Positions 30,412-41,046 of a DNA stretch of 64,000 bases are shown here, piece after piece (the stretch's first letter is position 1; each line of letters starts with the position of its first letter). Made by a program: the position numbers and the translations under genes. The stretch is taken from positions 310,001-374,000 of the forward strand of contig JAMPIV010010581.1 of NCBI GenBank assembly GCA_024509875.1, given 5' to 3'. The stretch is from Oreohelix idahoensis (Eukaryota > Mollusca > Gastropoda > Stylommatophora > Oreohelicidae). A model generated the notes under the pieces. That model was given only the letters and a program-made list of their open reading frames with translations. It had not been told where the DNA came from and searched no databases.

Positions 30412-32828
30412 TGTAGTAAAACCTGTGAGACAAACGCTAAATTCCATGAACTTGTACTCCCAGTGCTAATATAAAAACCAGCCCGTGTGTGCTTGACTAA
30501 CTGCTTTTTCTACGCCAGTAGGAATCACAATTGTATGCAGTAGTAATGCTTAGACACTATCCCGCAGTCTAATAAAAAGCTTTGCTAGCTTTGGCCTCGA
30601 GACTAACTATTTACTTGTGCCAGAACTGCGATACCAAACTGGCGTTCTGAATTAACGTACGATTTTAACATTAACGCTAGTAATAGTAGTAATCCGGACA
30701 TTTTCCAGTAGTGTAGAAAGAAACTGCAGTAGATTTAACGCAAATATTACTAAACGCCGAGCAGAACCCTTTCTTCGCTCAACACGCGTTAGTGGCAGAT
30801 ATTCACACTGCTGGATTTTTCACCGATATATATACACATGAAAGTTGTTAAAATTTTGTGACGTATTACAAGCGACGTTCGGTCTGCATGCTAACGGTAG
30901 TTTAAAAATAAAAGAAAAAAATTACGATTAACGTGAGATTTTTTTAAGGTGCAGGCTGGATGGGGGATGTGACGGAGTATAAGACTAGGTATGTCATTAG
31001 ATCGTGTTTACAAATTTGAATAAGGCAGGATAGGAAATATTATTTGAAGCAGTGTAGAAATAAAAACGATACTAGTGAATAGAAAAAAGCTCAAGAAATA
31101 AATAATGTAATGACTTTGTGACAGAAAGCAACAAGATCAATAAATATTTAGTGTGAGTTTAAACTGTTAAGAAATACAGAAGATAATAACAGAAGACAGA
31201 GAGACGGACGGACTTGAATCTTTCTCAGTTTGCCCGGTAAGGGGGATAGAGGGGAAGTAGTCCAAGATTTGAAAATTAAGGTCAGTTTTGAATAAAGAAC
31301 ACTAGAAGCCAAACAGTCCCTGATTGGCTGTGGCCAAATATACTAACCAAGAGATAAAACCTAGTAGTAGTTGGTATTCGGTGCCACTTGTTAAAGAAAT
31401 TTGATCACTAAAAGTTGTGTAAAAGTCAAGGAGATAGTACATCCTTGCTTGCTTATTCTGCACAAGCAGCGATCTGGATTTTGTTTCCATATTATCGCCT
31501 ATTCAACTTACTAGTGTTTATTTCACTGATGCGGTAAGGCAGAAAACATTTATATTATCATTATTGTGATTATTATTATGCATGTATTATTGAATATGTC
31601 TGAAATTATGGGGGAAGGAATTTATAAAGAGGGAAGTCAACATCAAACTTTGTGTTGTTTCACAGAGTTGTTAGGAAATCTATTAACCTGTTGTGGAAAA
31701 GCCAGACAGGCTTTCTAATATTTTGGGAGAAAAGAAAGTAAATATTAATGGGGAAAGTGTTGTACAGTATTAGGACATAAGACCAGGAAAACCACTGGCC
31801 GTCTTCTTCAGCAAGTCACCGTGTTTGTACATGACTTGATATAATTAATGTAAAATATTTCTTTTGTCAAGGAACGTGTCAAACAGTAGTTTGAAGTTTA
31901 TTTGACCATGAATGGGGTAATAAAACAAATTGAGAACGTTGACTAATTGTTTAGTTATCATGCTGATGTCTGAATGTATTGAATTGTTAGAGTAGGGAAA
32001 GCGAGAGACGATCGTATGTTGAGACAAACGAATTTATATTGTTCCAGGGTTTCATCTTTGACTCCAAGTGAGCTCAGGTTAACAAACACCTGAGTATTTT
32101 GTTCTGCATATGAAGCTGTGAGGCTGTATCCTCCGGGTGCCTCTACATTTATATCTTTCAAGATCAGATTCCTGAATGGAAATTGGAAACTGACAGTGTG
32201 ATCTTAAGACAGCTCGTTACCGGCCATCCCCAGATAAGCATACTTGTTGGGGCTTTCGATATTTCAACCACACGACTCTCAATTTCCCAAAAGTGTATGG
32301 AACACATTCAGACCATGATAAAGAAAAGTGTTCTATAAATCATTACCCTGTTCAAAGGATCAAACATAATTGACACTGTTCCATATTGACACATCTACAT
32401 ATAATTTTGTGAATAATCAACTCATATATATTTTGTGAAATACTTTAATGTAAATATCTTGCCTATCATTTGAGTTTTCGTTATTCCTGTATCTACAAAA
32501 AAATCAAGATACAGGAAAATAAATTGTAAAAAAAAAATATTCAAAGTTAAAACTTAACCAGTGACTTGTTTAATCACTGTTCATTATTATTAGGTGTGGT
32601 TGTTGTCTTGTTATTACACTCCATTACATTGCATATACCCTAGACACGTGCTAGACAACATACACACACTAATACATTTAAGTAGGGGACTATATTATAG
32701 ATTGAGGTTATAGGTGGTAGCCAACAGGTTCCCTGAAACATAGACTTAATTCCTTCAGGGGCTTGCACAGCTGACCTCACATCAGATACAAAATAATATC
32801 TATTTCTTATAACACCTAATCCACCACA
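30412..32828 (-). repeat. R5 left LTR (3' LTR), about 2.4 kb
   Basis: Similar over its length to E3's LTR at 48175-50506. Shared blocks include GACATAAGACCAGGAA with GGCCGTCTTCTTCAGCAAGT (about 31768 and 49460), CTGATTGGCTGT (about 31320 and 49007), and a hairpin TTCCTGTATCT/AGATACAGGAA near 32483-32518. It is unusually long for a Gypsy LTR. No coding frame. Confidence 0.8.
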
Positions 32829-33056
32829 TAAATTGGGACGCTCTTCCGGGATTTAAATTTTTCCTGGTACCCAACATTTATTGAGTCACTAGGTCCCAGC
32901 ATTTGAAAAATCTAAGAGTAAAAATAATTTGAGAGTGGTTTGAGATATCATTGCCCTTTGTCTTGTGTTTAGTTGGTTAATTAGTTTAAGGTAGTGGATA
33001 GCATTTTATATTGTTAACAGTAAAATGGCTGATATGGCAAAATACAGATCTGCTGC
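32829..33056 (-). other. R5 interior remnant
   Basis: About 230 bases left between the two R5 LTR remains. No gag, pol or primer site is visible, so almost the whole interior has been deleted. Confidence 0.55.
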
Positions 33057-33074
33057 TAACGCTAGTAATAGTAG

Positions 33075-33240
33075 TCTTCTTCTTCTTCTTCTGTCCTTAG
33101 CCACCGACCGTCAAAGCAGTCAGTGGCCATTACGCCTAGTGGCGTCTTAGGGCAACAGCAGATAGGTTTTCTTTGCCATTGTTTCCCATCACGCCTATTG
33201 GCGTCTTTAGGGCAATGGCAAATCAATCCATTTGCTGTTG
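33075..33240 (-). mobile_element. SINE family A, copy 2, 5'-truncated
   Basis: Reverse orientation, with (CTT)n at its left edge as the tail. It is flanked by the 12-bp repeat TAGTAATAGTAG (33063-33074 and 33241-33252). The undisturbed target is seen in the R5 left LTR at 30677-30688. It lacks the tRNA-like head found in copies 1 and 3. Confidence 0.92.
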
Positions 33241-33553
33241 TAGTAATAGTAGTAATCCGGACATTTTCCAGTAGTGTAGAAAGAAACTGCAGTAGATTTA
33301 ACGCAAATATTACTAAACGCCGAGCAGAACCCTTTCTTCGCTCAACACGCGTTAGTGGCAGATATTCACACTGCTGGATTTTTCACCGATATATATACAC
33401 ATGAAAGTTGTTAAAATTTTGTGACGTATTACAAGCGACGTTCGGTCTGCATGCTAACGGTAGTTTAAAAATAAAAGAAAAAAATTACGATTAACGTGAG
33501 ATTTTCTTAAGGTGCAGGCTGGATGGGGGATGTGACGGAGTATAAGACTAGGT

Positions 33554-33815
33554 ATGGTCACTGCGGGAGTAAATTTGAGTGTGGATAAACGTTGACTTGG
33601 TATTTTCATCTCTTGATGTTTGCGGCCTGATTTCGTCCGTTCTTATGCTAGCATTGAGGGAGGGGAGTTTTTGTGGAACAATCAACTTGTTTCTGATGAT
33701 GTGGGGTAACCTTTGGTGTTTCTTTCTGTTTGGGTTCCTGTTATACCCGTGGGTATGATGTGTGTTACCCATACGAACTAAGTTTATCTCATGGCATATG
33801 CGGTCTTTCTTTGCT
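33554..33815 (-). repeat. Inverted copy of part of P2
   Basis: 262 bases identical, by my reading, to the reverse complement of 27965-28226. The edges share ATG (left) and TGCT (right) with the sequences they join, so the junctions show microhomology. It has no function as a gene here. Confidence 0.93.
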
Positions 33816-34724
33816 AGACAACATACACACACTAATAAATTTAGGTAGGGGACTATATAATAGATTGAGGTTATAGGTGGTAGCCGACAGGTTCCCTGAA
33901 ACATAGACTTAATTCCTTCAGGGGCTTTGTTGAGGACTGTTTTGCGGCTTGCAAACATGTGAATGGTTGCAAACATTCGCATGCGTGCACCACGATACTT
34001 TTCAATTGAATTAATACTGGAAATCGCGCAGATCAATATATGACGCGTCAAGCCTAGTTACATTAGTCTATGTATGGCCATTGAGCCGAATGGCAGTGTT
34101 GGAACGTGTGGCAAAGCCACTTAAGGATTGTGTATTAATATGTGGCACAGCCAATGACTAAGTATATATGTGGAACGGTAGATCCACTGGAAAGTGTAAA
34201 ATTGCGTAAGAATCCGTATCAAATTAAATATAGGACCAGATAGAGTCCAGAGTAGAATCGCGAATAACGCAGATTACGTTCACCTTGAACTTATATACAT
34301 GGCAGTTAAAGCCTGGCGATGTAAGCCAAACATGTTGAATAATGATACATAGACAGGATCTATAGATTTACGGATAATGTACTCACTAGCATTGTGAAGG
34401 GATAATAATTCCAAGGATCGGATTCAGTAGGAGTTGGTTGCAAACTCTATTACGCTATAGACTTAACGGTTAACCCAGACGAGCTAAGTCTGTGGGATGA
34501 ACATTGCGTAGAGCTTAGTACTATGTTAAAGCCAAGTTGATGTGTGAGAAAAGTGTTACGCTCATTGTGTAAAAGGATATATATAATAAATTGTTCAGTC
34601 GTCAATGGAACTTGTTAATTGCCTGAATTATTCAAGTCCTCATTCTGTGCTGTGACTGTTGTTAATCCTTGCAAGGTCAGTCCAGATTATCACAGGTATT
34701 CATAAGACTAACTATAATATAAAC

Positions 34725-34950
34725 CAGAGGTGGCCAAACTACGGCCCGCGGGCCAGATCCGGACCGCCAACCAGTTTTGACTGGCCCGCCAACCTGTTTT
34801 GGCCGGCCTCTTATTGTTGATTGAAAATTGCCGTATTCTCCGACCACTGTGCTAAAAAAATATTACAAAATAGAACGCACAGGCACCAGAAACAAAACCA
34901 AAAAGACCCAAAATGTACGATTACATCTCCCCACCTCCCACAACACCACC

Positions 34951-34984
<34 letters not shown>

Positions 34985-37424
34985 CATACCAATTGAGCTC
35001 TACTAGATAGTGCCGACAAAACGGAAATGATAACGTAAAATCTCTGATCGTGCACGTGGACAGGCGAAGACAGTGTCGGTACCTACTTTGATAATGAGAA
35101 ACTGAAAGCAATGACATATCTTTTTTGCGGTCGGAAGTCTCTGAGATCCAATGATGTTGCTTTGTCTTTAGCATCGGTATGGGAAAGTGATCGTGGGAGT
35201 GGGGGTGGATGGTAGGTACATTTCTATAGGAAGGAGTTGAGGTGCACAGTTGGTCTTGTGAAGTGTGTTAAGTATAAATCAGCCAGTGACACTTCTGGGC
35301 TTGTAGCTGTTGTGCATGTTTTCATGTATAAGAGTTTGCATTTGTAAAAATGTTTTCTAAGTATAGAAAAGTGGACAGTGAAAATTGCGCATTTAAATCA
35401 GAATGGGAGTTCGATTATTTGTTCATTATCAATAAGGATAATAAACCTCAGTGCTTAGTTTGCGCCCAAGTGTTAGCCGTAGTGAAGGAATATAACTTGA
35501 AACGTCACTACATCACAAATCATCAGAAAAACAACGACGAGCATAGCAGCGAGTCGAGAAAGCTTGTGGTTGAACAACAAGAAAAAACTGAATCAGCAAA
35601 AGAGTATATTTAGTCATGTAAATAAGATTCAGGAATCATCGCTCATGGCGTCCTATGTGATTAGTTATGAGCTTGCAACAGCAAAAAAGCCGTTTACTGA
35701 TGGAGAGTTTCTGAAAAAGTGTGCAGTTCAAATAGCAGAAGCGTTCAATGAATAAAAAGTAGTAAAGAATTTCAAAATGTACCTCTTTCAAAGCAAACCG
35801 TAGCTAGGAGAACAGAAGATATTAGTTTGCATTTGTCCCAGAACTTGAAATCTTTAATTGAAAATTGTCCATACTTTTCACTGGCGATTGATGAAAGTAC
35901 AGACATCACAGACCAGCCAGCTTCTTATTTTTGTTAAAGTGATCCAGGAAGACTTTACTGTTTCTGAAGAATTACTGAAAGTTTGCTCTTTGCATGGTAC
36001 AAGTAAAGGGGATGACATATTTTCTGCAGTTCAAAATGCCATGGAAGAATATGGTGAGTTTGAAAAATTGTCTGCTGTGTGTACCGATGGTTGCAAGGCT
36101 ATGGTTGGGAAAAATACTGGTTTTGTTGGACTTTTGAAGCAAAATAAAATTGACGTGCCTACATTACATTGCATAGTTCACCAAGAGGCCCTTTGTGCAA
36201 AATCCATACACCTAAATGACACTATGGCTACTGTAGTGAAAATAACGAATTTGATCAGAGGACACAGCTCTCTAACTCACAGGAAGTTCCTTGCATTTTT
36301 AGAAGAAGTGGATTCTGTTTACGGTGATTTCATGCTGAGGTGAGATGGCTTAGTCGAGGAAAATGTTTAATAAGATTTTGTGAACTGAAGGATGAAATAT
36401 TTGACTTCCTGCGAGACAACTTACCATGTTCAATTGATCTTCAAAATGAACTCAAAGATATTCATTTCATTCAGCACTTGGCATTTCTCACAGATATAAC
36501 ACAACATTTGAATGTACTGAATTTGCAGTTACAAGAGAAAAGGCAAACAATTTTTCAAATGATGGGCTATGTTGATGGCTTCAAAAAGAAACTGAGCCTA
36601 TTTAGTCTGTCTTTGCAAAAGAATGACCTGTTTCATTTTCCTTGTTGCAAACAGCTGTCAGAGAAAGAGAGTGTTAACTTCAGGAGGTACACATATGACA
36701 TTGAACAGCTGATTTCTGAGTTTGATCGTCGATTTCAAGATTTTGAGATTTTCATCCACTAATGGAACTTTTTAACAACCCATTCAAGTGCACAGTGGAG
36801 TCTCAGCCAGCAGAACTACAATTACAATTATGTGAACTCCAATGTGACCCATTCATCAACACAACAGAAGCAACTGGAGTTGATTTGTGGAAATTACTAC
36901 CAAAGGAACGTTACCCACTTCTGAGAAAATGGGCGCTAAAAGTGTGCTCTATATTTGGTAGCACATATTTCTATGAGAACATTTTCTGCCATGAAGCTTA
37001 TCAAATCCAAGACCAGAAACAGATTAACTGACTCTGTATTATCCCATGTTCTCAGAATTGCTATGTCACAAATGGAAGTAGACTTCAAATCACTGGTGAA
37101 AAGTTTTGATAAGCCACACTCTTCACAATGAAATAACACACAAATGTATGTTTGAAATAAATAATTACATGTCATATTACAAAACAAATTAAAACAACAG
37201 ATTCATTATATTTTTTTTTACAGTAATTTCAGTCCGAAGACTGGTATACATGTCTTTGCAGATGTGCTGTACAGTAGTTTGCCGTTGCTTTCTGTACGTG
37301 GTTCATTATATATGTAAAACTAAATCTCAGAACGTTATTTTTTAAGGATTTTATAGGTCTGGCCCTCTGGTGTTACCCTTTACCATAATCTGGCCCTCGG
37401 CCAACCTTAGCTTGGCCACCACTG
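34725..37424 (+). mobile_element. hAT DNA transposon in the E2 5' LTR
   Basis: A 2700-bp element with 8-bp target duplication ATATAAAC (34717-34724 and 37425-37432). The short terminal inverted repeats are CAGAGGTGGCCAAACTA on the left and CAGTGGTGGCCAAGCTA on the right (read inward). Both features are standard for hAT. The empty site is visible in the E2 3' LTR. Contains a (CT)n run at 34953-34981. Confidence 0.97.
35350..37131 (+). pseudogene. hAT transposase, ZBED/GTF2IRD2-like, broken
   Basis: Segments 35350-35613, 35564-35755, about 35760-35936, 35858-36343, 36340-36762 and 36762-37131 belong to one transposase in changing frames. The start holds a BED-type zinc finger (CLVCAQVLAVVKEYNLKRH, then a second His). 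Then come FSLAIDESTDI (first catalytic Asp), TDGCKAMVGKNTG, LHCIVHQEALC, RWLSRGKCL and FLRDN. The C-terminal dimerisation region (ENIFS-type, then RNRLTDSVLSH) follows in the next frame after 36990. The wording resembles the domesticated vertebrate relatives GTF2IRD2 and ZBED5. At least five frame changes or stops make it dead. Confidence 0.9.
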
Positions 37425-37652
37425 ATATAAACAACACTGCTGGAGAATTATTAAACAACAACGACACTGAATATAATAATAATTAAATCACACAATAATG
37501 GCTTAAAACTGCAATCGAACTATAAGCTGGAATTAGAATAGGTGAATTATAATATCTGAAGTATTGACAAGCAACCCAATAACTCACGTCCAACGGTGCT
37601 GAATCTTTTAATAACAACTAGCAAGAAGAGATACAGCGGGACCGTAACATAC

Positions 37653-37666
37653 TGGTGTCAGAAGTG
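37653..37666 (+). promoter_or_regulatory. E2 primer binding site
   Basis: TGGTGTCAGAAGTG begins three bases after the 5' LTR. It complements CACTTCTGACACCA, which fits the 3' end of animal tRNA-Leu. E1 and E4 use a different primer. Confidence 0.7.
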
Positions 37667-38924
37667 TTCGGACAATTTTCAGAATTCATCTTTTCCGTTA
37701 CCCAATTGAACGAACTAATGTTCATGAATCAGGCTTCAAGTTGGGAAGATTCTAGTGGAAACAACTTCAAAATCAATTTAGTTCGTCACATACAAAGTGA
37801 CAGTGGAAATTGAACAGTTGAAGGTCTCATTCAAGGCGCAGCTCCAATCTGGCAACTCGAATTTACACATCAAGTTACGAAGGTCAAGTTCGAGTCAGTA
37901 CTCCGATCAACGATCACTGTCTTCGCTGAATCAAATCGACCGTATGTCATTCAATCTTTGATCCTGAACCATCACAGAGAACCGGGAAGACAAGCCATAT
38001 ACTTGTTAAACGTCCAGAGCAACCGGGGAAGTATTTCGACAGAATTTCTTTCAATATTAATTTTGAAAGAATCATCTTCAATCAACCGGTCACGTCTGCT
38101 TCTCAATGGGAACAAGTCAAACAGCTGGGAGCATCTTGTTGTGGTTTTCTTGGATCACAATGGCATGATCACATGAAGATAAGTTCTTGTCTAAATTAGA
38201 GCTTTCGACTAGTGTGTGTTGTCCAGTTGGCTAGCTTTGGCTTTCAATTTTTCCTCCACTGTCACTTGTCTGTCCTATTTTGCAGTTCCAGTAATTATCA
38301 TTATGTGTTTACTATCGATGTACTTTATGTAACTTCGCGGGACGGCTGGTTAGGGCTTATCATTGCTTGGGTATTCTTTTGGAAGATTCAAGCAATTATA
38401 ACGACTTTTAGGGATAATTGCTTATATTTGCTGACTGAGGATCTAACTGATTATTAATTTTTCTTTTGAGTTAGGATATAAATGCTTCTTCAGTTAGCAA
38501 TATAATCACTTTGCTTGTGCTAGTTGTGACGTCACGTGCCTACGTTAATTAATTTGCATATCCTAGTTTCCGTTTGGTCTCACAACTTTATTCGTTTGTG
38601 ATCTAAAATCTCTCTGTCTCATTGTTAGTTTAGGACGACTTGTATCGTAAAATTTGTGTAATGTTACTTTAAATATTTTATCTCTCTAATTAATATGTCT
38701 AGTACCTACTTAGTTTCTTTTTATCTGTTTCATAGCGTCGTATAATTGAATATATCATTTCATTATGGTCCATTTGCTTGTTCCATCCATTGTTTATCGT
38801 CACCTGTTCTTGTCTCTGGCTATAGTAAATATCATAGTTACTTTGAATTAATGAAGCTCATATGTTCATAGAATATTTATTGACAATTAATATACTTATA
38901 AAAGTTATTGAGAAACGAAGCACC
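37667..38924 (+). other. E2 untranslated leader
   Basis: About 1.26 kb with no convincing coding region. Short frames at 37958-38457 show no motif. Confidence 0.65.
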
Positions 38925-40976
38925 ATGTCTACGTTAGAAGATTTTATTAAAATTGGACAAAGCCTAGGTAAATCAGGTTCTGATCTTCAGACTTATGCTG
39001 AAACGAGATATGAAAAGCATTTATCTCAACAGGAAAGAATTGAGCTATGCGAACTTAAAAAGTTGGAATTGGCTCAACAAGAAAAAGAGAGAGAATTACA
39101 AAAAGAACTTAAGGAGAAAGAAATAGCTCAACAAGAAAAAGAGAGAGAATTACAAAAAGAACTTAAGGAGAAAGAAATAGCTCAACAAGAAAAGGAGAGA
39201 GAATTAGATAGGGAGAAAATGGAAATAAGAAAAATGGAACTCCTTCAATTAGACCAAGCACATAAACATGCTATTGAGCTTGAGACTTTAAGATTAAATG
39301 CTGAGAGGGAAAAGGCTATTGAATTGGCGAGGGTGCAATCAGAACAGTCCCGACCTTCGGCTAATTCAAATGTATTTTATCCAAAATTGAAGATGCCACA
39401 TTTCGATCAATCTAGAGATTGCGTCGATTCATTTTTATCAAGATTTATTATGAAAGTTACAAGTTTAAACATACCTAAGGAAAGATGTAGTCTTTTGGTT
39501 GATTTTTTGACCGGGGACTCACTCAAGGTTTTCATGAATCTGGATGAGAAAAGCAGAAACGATTTTGATGTCGTAAAAGAAGTACTTCTTAGACGGTTCC
39601 AGTTAACTGAATCTGGATTCCGAGAACGTTTCCATACGGCTAAGCCTAGTAAGGACGCTGACTTTGGGGAATTTATTGCTTCCATTAAACATTATTTCAA
39701 TAGATGGATAGAATTATCAGGTATTACCAAATCATATGAGGGGTTGATGGATCTCATGCTACGTGATAAAGTGCTCTCCTCATGTAGTCATGATTTAGAA
39801 TCCTTCTTGCATGAGAGACACCCTAACTCTATTGAAGAATTCGAAAAATTAGGTAGACAGTTTGTCCCGGCACATCCGAATAAGGATGTCCATCGATCTT
39901 TTCCTCGAGATCCTATGCCTACGTGTGCAGCACTCCATGATCATAGATCTTATGATCACCGACCTAGATCACAGAGCACGGACGGTCGATATCGTACACA
40001 GTTTCGCCAAGAATATCGGGGGTCTTACAACTTCCCTCGGTATCGCTCACCGTCAAGATTCTATCTTCGGAGTTATCGAGGTTATTCATCTCATGATCGT
40101 GGAGGCCACAAAGGCAGGGGTCGTGATGATTATCACAAAGACTATTACAGGGATTACAATAATCATGGATCATCATATAAAAGGAATGATGATAATGATG
40201 ATTCAACTGATTTTTATTATAAGATAAAATCAAGCAAAAAGAAAACAAATCATTCTAGATCCTCTTCAAAGAATAATGACAAAAATGGTCATGCTAATGC
40301 ATGTACTACTAAAAGAGATCATGATGGTGATAACAAACATGCTAATTCATGCAGCATTTTAGATGACTCTTGTTGTGTTTGTCAATCACATCTGATATCA
40401 GAGAGGAAAAATACACTTCGGTGTGGGCATACAATGTCTTCTATGTCTGCTTGTGAGAATTTGGGACGTCTCACATACCACAAGGCATACTTATATGGAA
40501 GAGAAGTAAGAGTTTTACAAGATTCCGGCTGTTCTACTGTTGGCATACAACACTCGCTTATCGAGCCCTCTGCATTTACGGGTAAAACTGTTAAATGTAT
40601 CACATTTGGAGGGAATATAGAAGAATATCCAATAGCACATGTCTATATCGATACACCGTTTTATACAGGTATGGTGTATGCTTGCGGGTTAAGAGCTCCC
40701 GTGGCTGAGATAATCTTAGGTAACATACCTGGAGTTAGAAATTGCACTCCACATGAGATTACGAAATGGGTTGAATCTCACCTGGTGGTGGCAAATGCTG
40801 TTGTCACCAGAGCACAACAGTTGGCTACAGATATGGCCACCCCACCTACACCTATAATAGAGACAATTATGTCTCCCGACGTCGTTGCTGAAGCACCAGC
40901 GGCGTTTGCGGAAAAACAAAAAAACGATCTAAGTTTACAGCGTTTATTTGCGCTAGCAGAAAAAAAAAAAAAGTAA
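38925..40976 (+). CDS. gag: E2 Gag and protease, frameshifted at the end
   Basis: The likely start is the ATG at 38925 (MSTLEDFIKIGQSLGK), matched by E1 and E4; an upstream ATG at 38862 adds 21 unrelated residues. Residues 30-140 are a charged coiled coil with tandem QQEKERELQKELKEKEIA units (a 54-bp DNA repeat at 39073-39200). The capsid-like part (about 150-320) contains RFQLTESGFRERF and SYEGLMDLMLRDKVL. A His/Asp/Arg-rich basic part follows. Then C-C-V-C, 13 residues, C-G-H (about 483-503), and protease QDSG (about 533). The frame ends at a long A run (about 40960-40973). Length change there separates it from integrase. Confidence 0.9.
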   Translation: MSTLEDFIKIGQSLGKSGSDLQTYAETRYEKHLSQQERIELCELKKLELAQQEKERELQKELKEKEIAQQEKERELQKELKEKEIAQQEKERELDREKMEIRKMELLQLDQAHKHAIELETLRLNAEREKAIELARVQSEQSRPSANSNVFYPKLKMPHFDQSRDCVDSFLSRFIMKVTSLNIPKERCSLLVDFLTGDSLKVFMNLDEKSRNDFDVVKEVLLRRFQLTESGFRERFHTAKPSKDADFGEFIASIKHYFNRWIELSGITKSYEGLMDLMLRDKVLSSCSHDLESFLHERHPNSIEEFEKLGRQFVPAHPNKDVHRSFPRDPMPTCAALHDHRSYDHRPRSQSTDGRYRTQFRQEYRGSYNFPRYRSPSRFYLRSYRGYSSHDRGGHKGRGRDDYHKDYYRDYNNHGSSYKRNDDNDDSTDFYYKIKSSKKKTNHSRSSSKNNDKNGHANACTTKRDHDGDNKHANSCSILDDSCCVCQSHLISERKNTLRCGHTMSSMSACENLGRLTYHKAYLYGREVRVLQDSGCSTVGIQHSLIEPSAFTGKTVKCITFGGNIEEYPIAHVYIDTPFYTGMVYACGLRAPVAEIILGNIPGVRNCTPHEITKWVESHLVVANAVVTRAQQLATDMATPPTPIIETIMSPDVVAEAPAAFAEKQKNDLSLQRLFALAEKKKK

Positions 40977-41046
40977 ACATACGAAATCAACACAACATTG
41001 GTTTCAAATTAAGAAATCCATACTAACAAGATACTATGATAATGGT

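Larger units (their letters stand above)
33057..33927 (-). repeat. R5 right LTR, rearranged first part
   Basis: A patchwork. 33057-33074 and 33241-33556 copy 30672-30993 with about one difference. 33075-33240 is a SINE. 33554-33815 is an inverted copy of P2 bases 27965-28226. 33815-33927 matches 32650-32774 with about four differences. LTR bases equivalent to 30412-30671 and 30994-32649 are missing. The LTR resumes at 44894 on the far side of E2. Confidence 0.8.
33928..37649 (+). repeat. E2 5' LTR, interrupted by hAT
   Basis: Starts TGTTGAGGACTG and ends ACCGTAACA. Without the 2700-bp hAT and one 8-bp duplication it is 1014 bp, exactly the 3' LTR length. A TATA-like AGGATATATATAATAA lies near 34566. 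Confidence 0.96.

Noticed and set aside
38862..38924. Upstream methionine as E2 Gag start
   Set aside because: The 21 extra residues have no match in E1 or E4, whose Gag starts align with the ATG at 38925.
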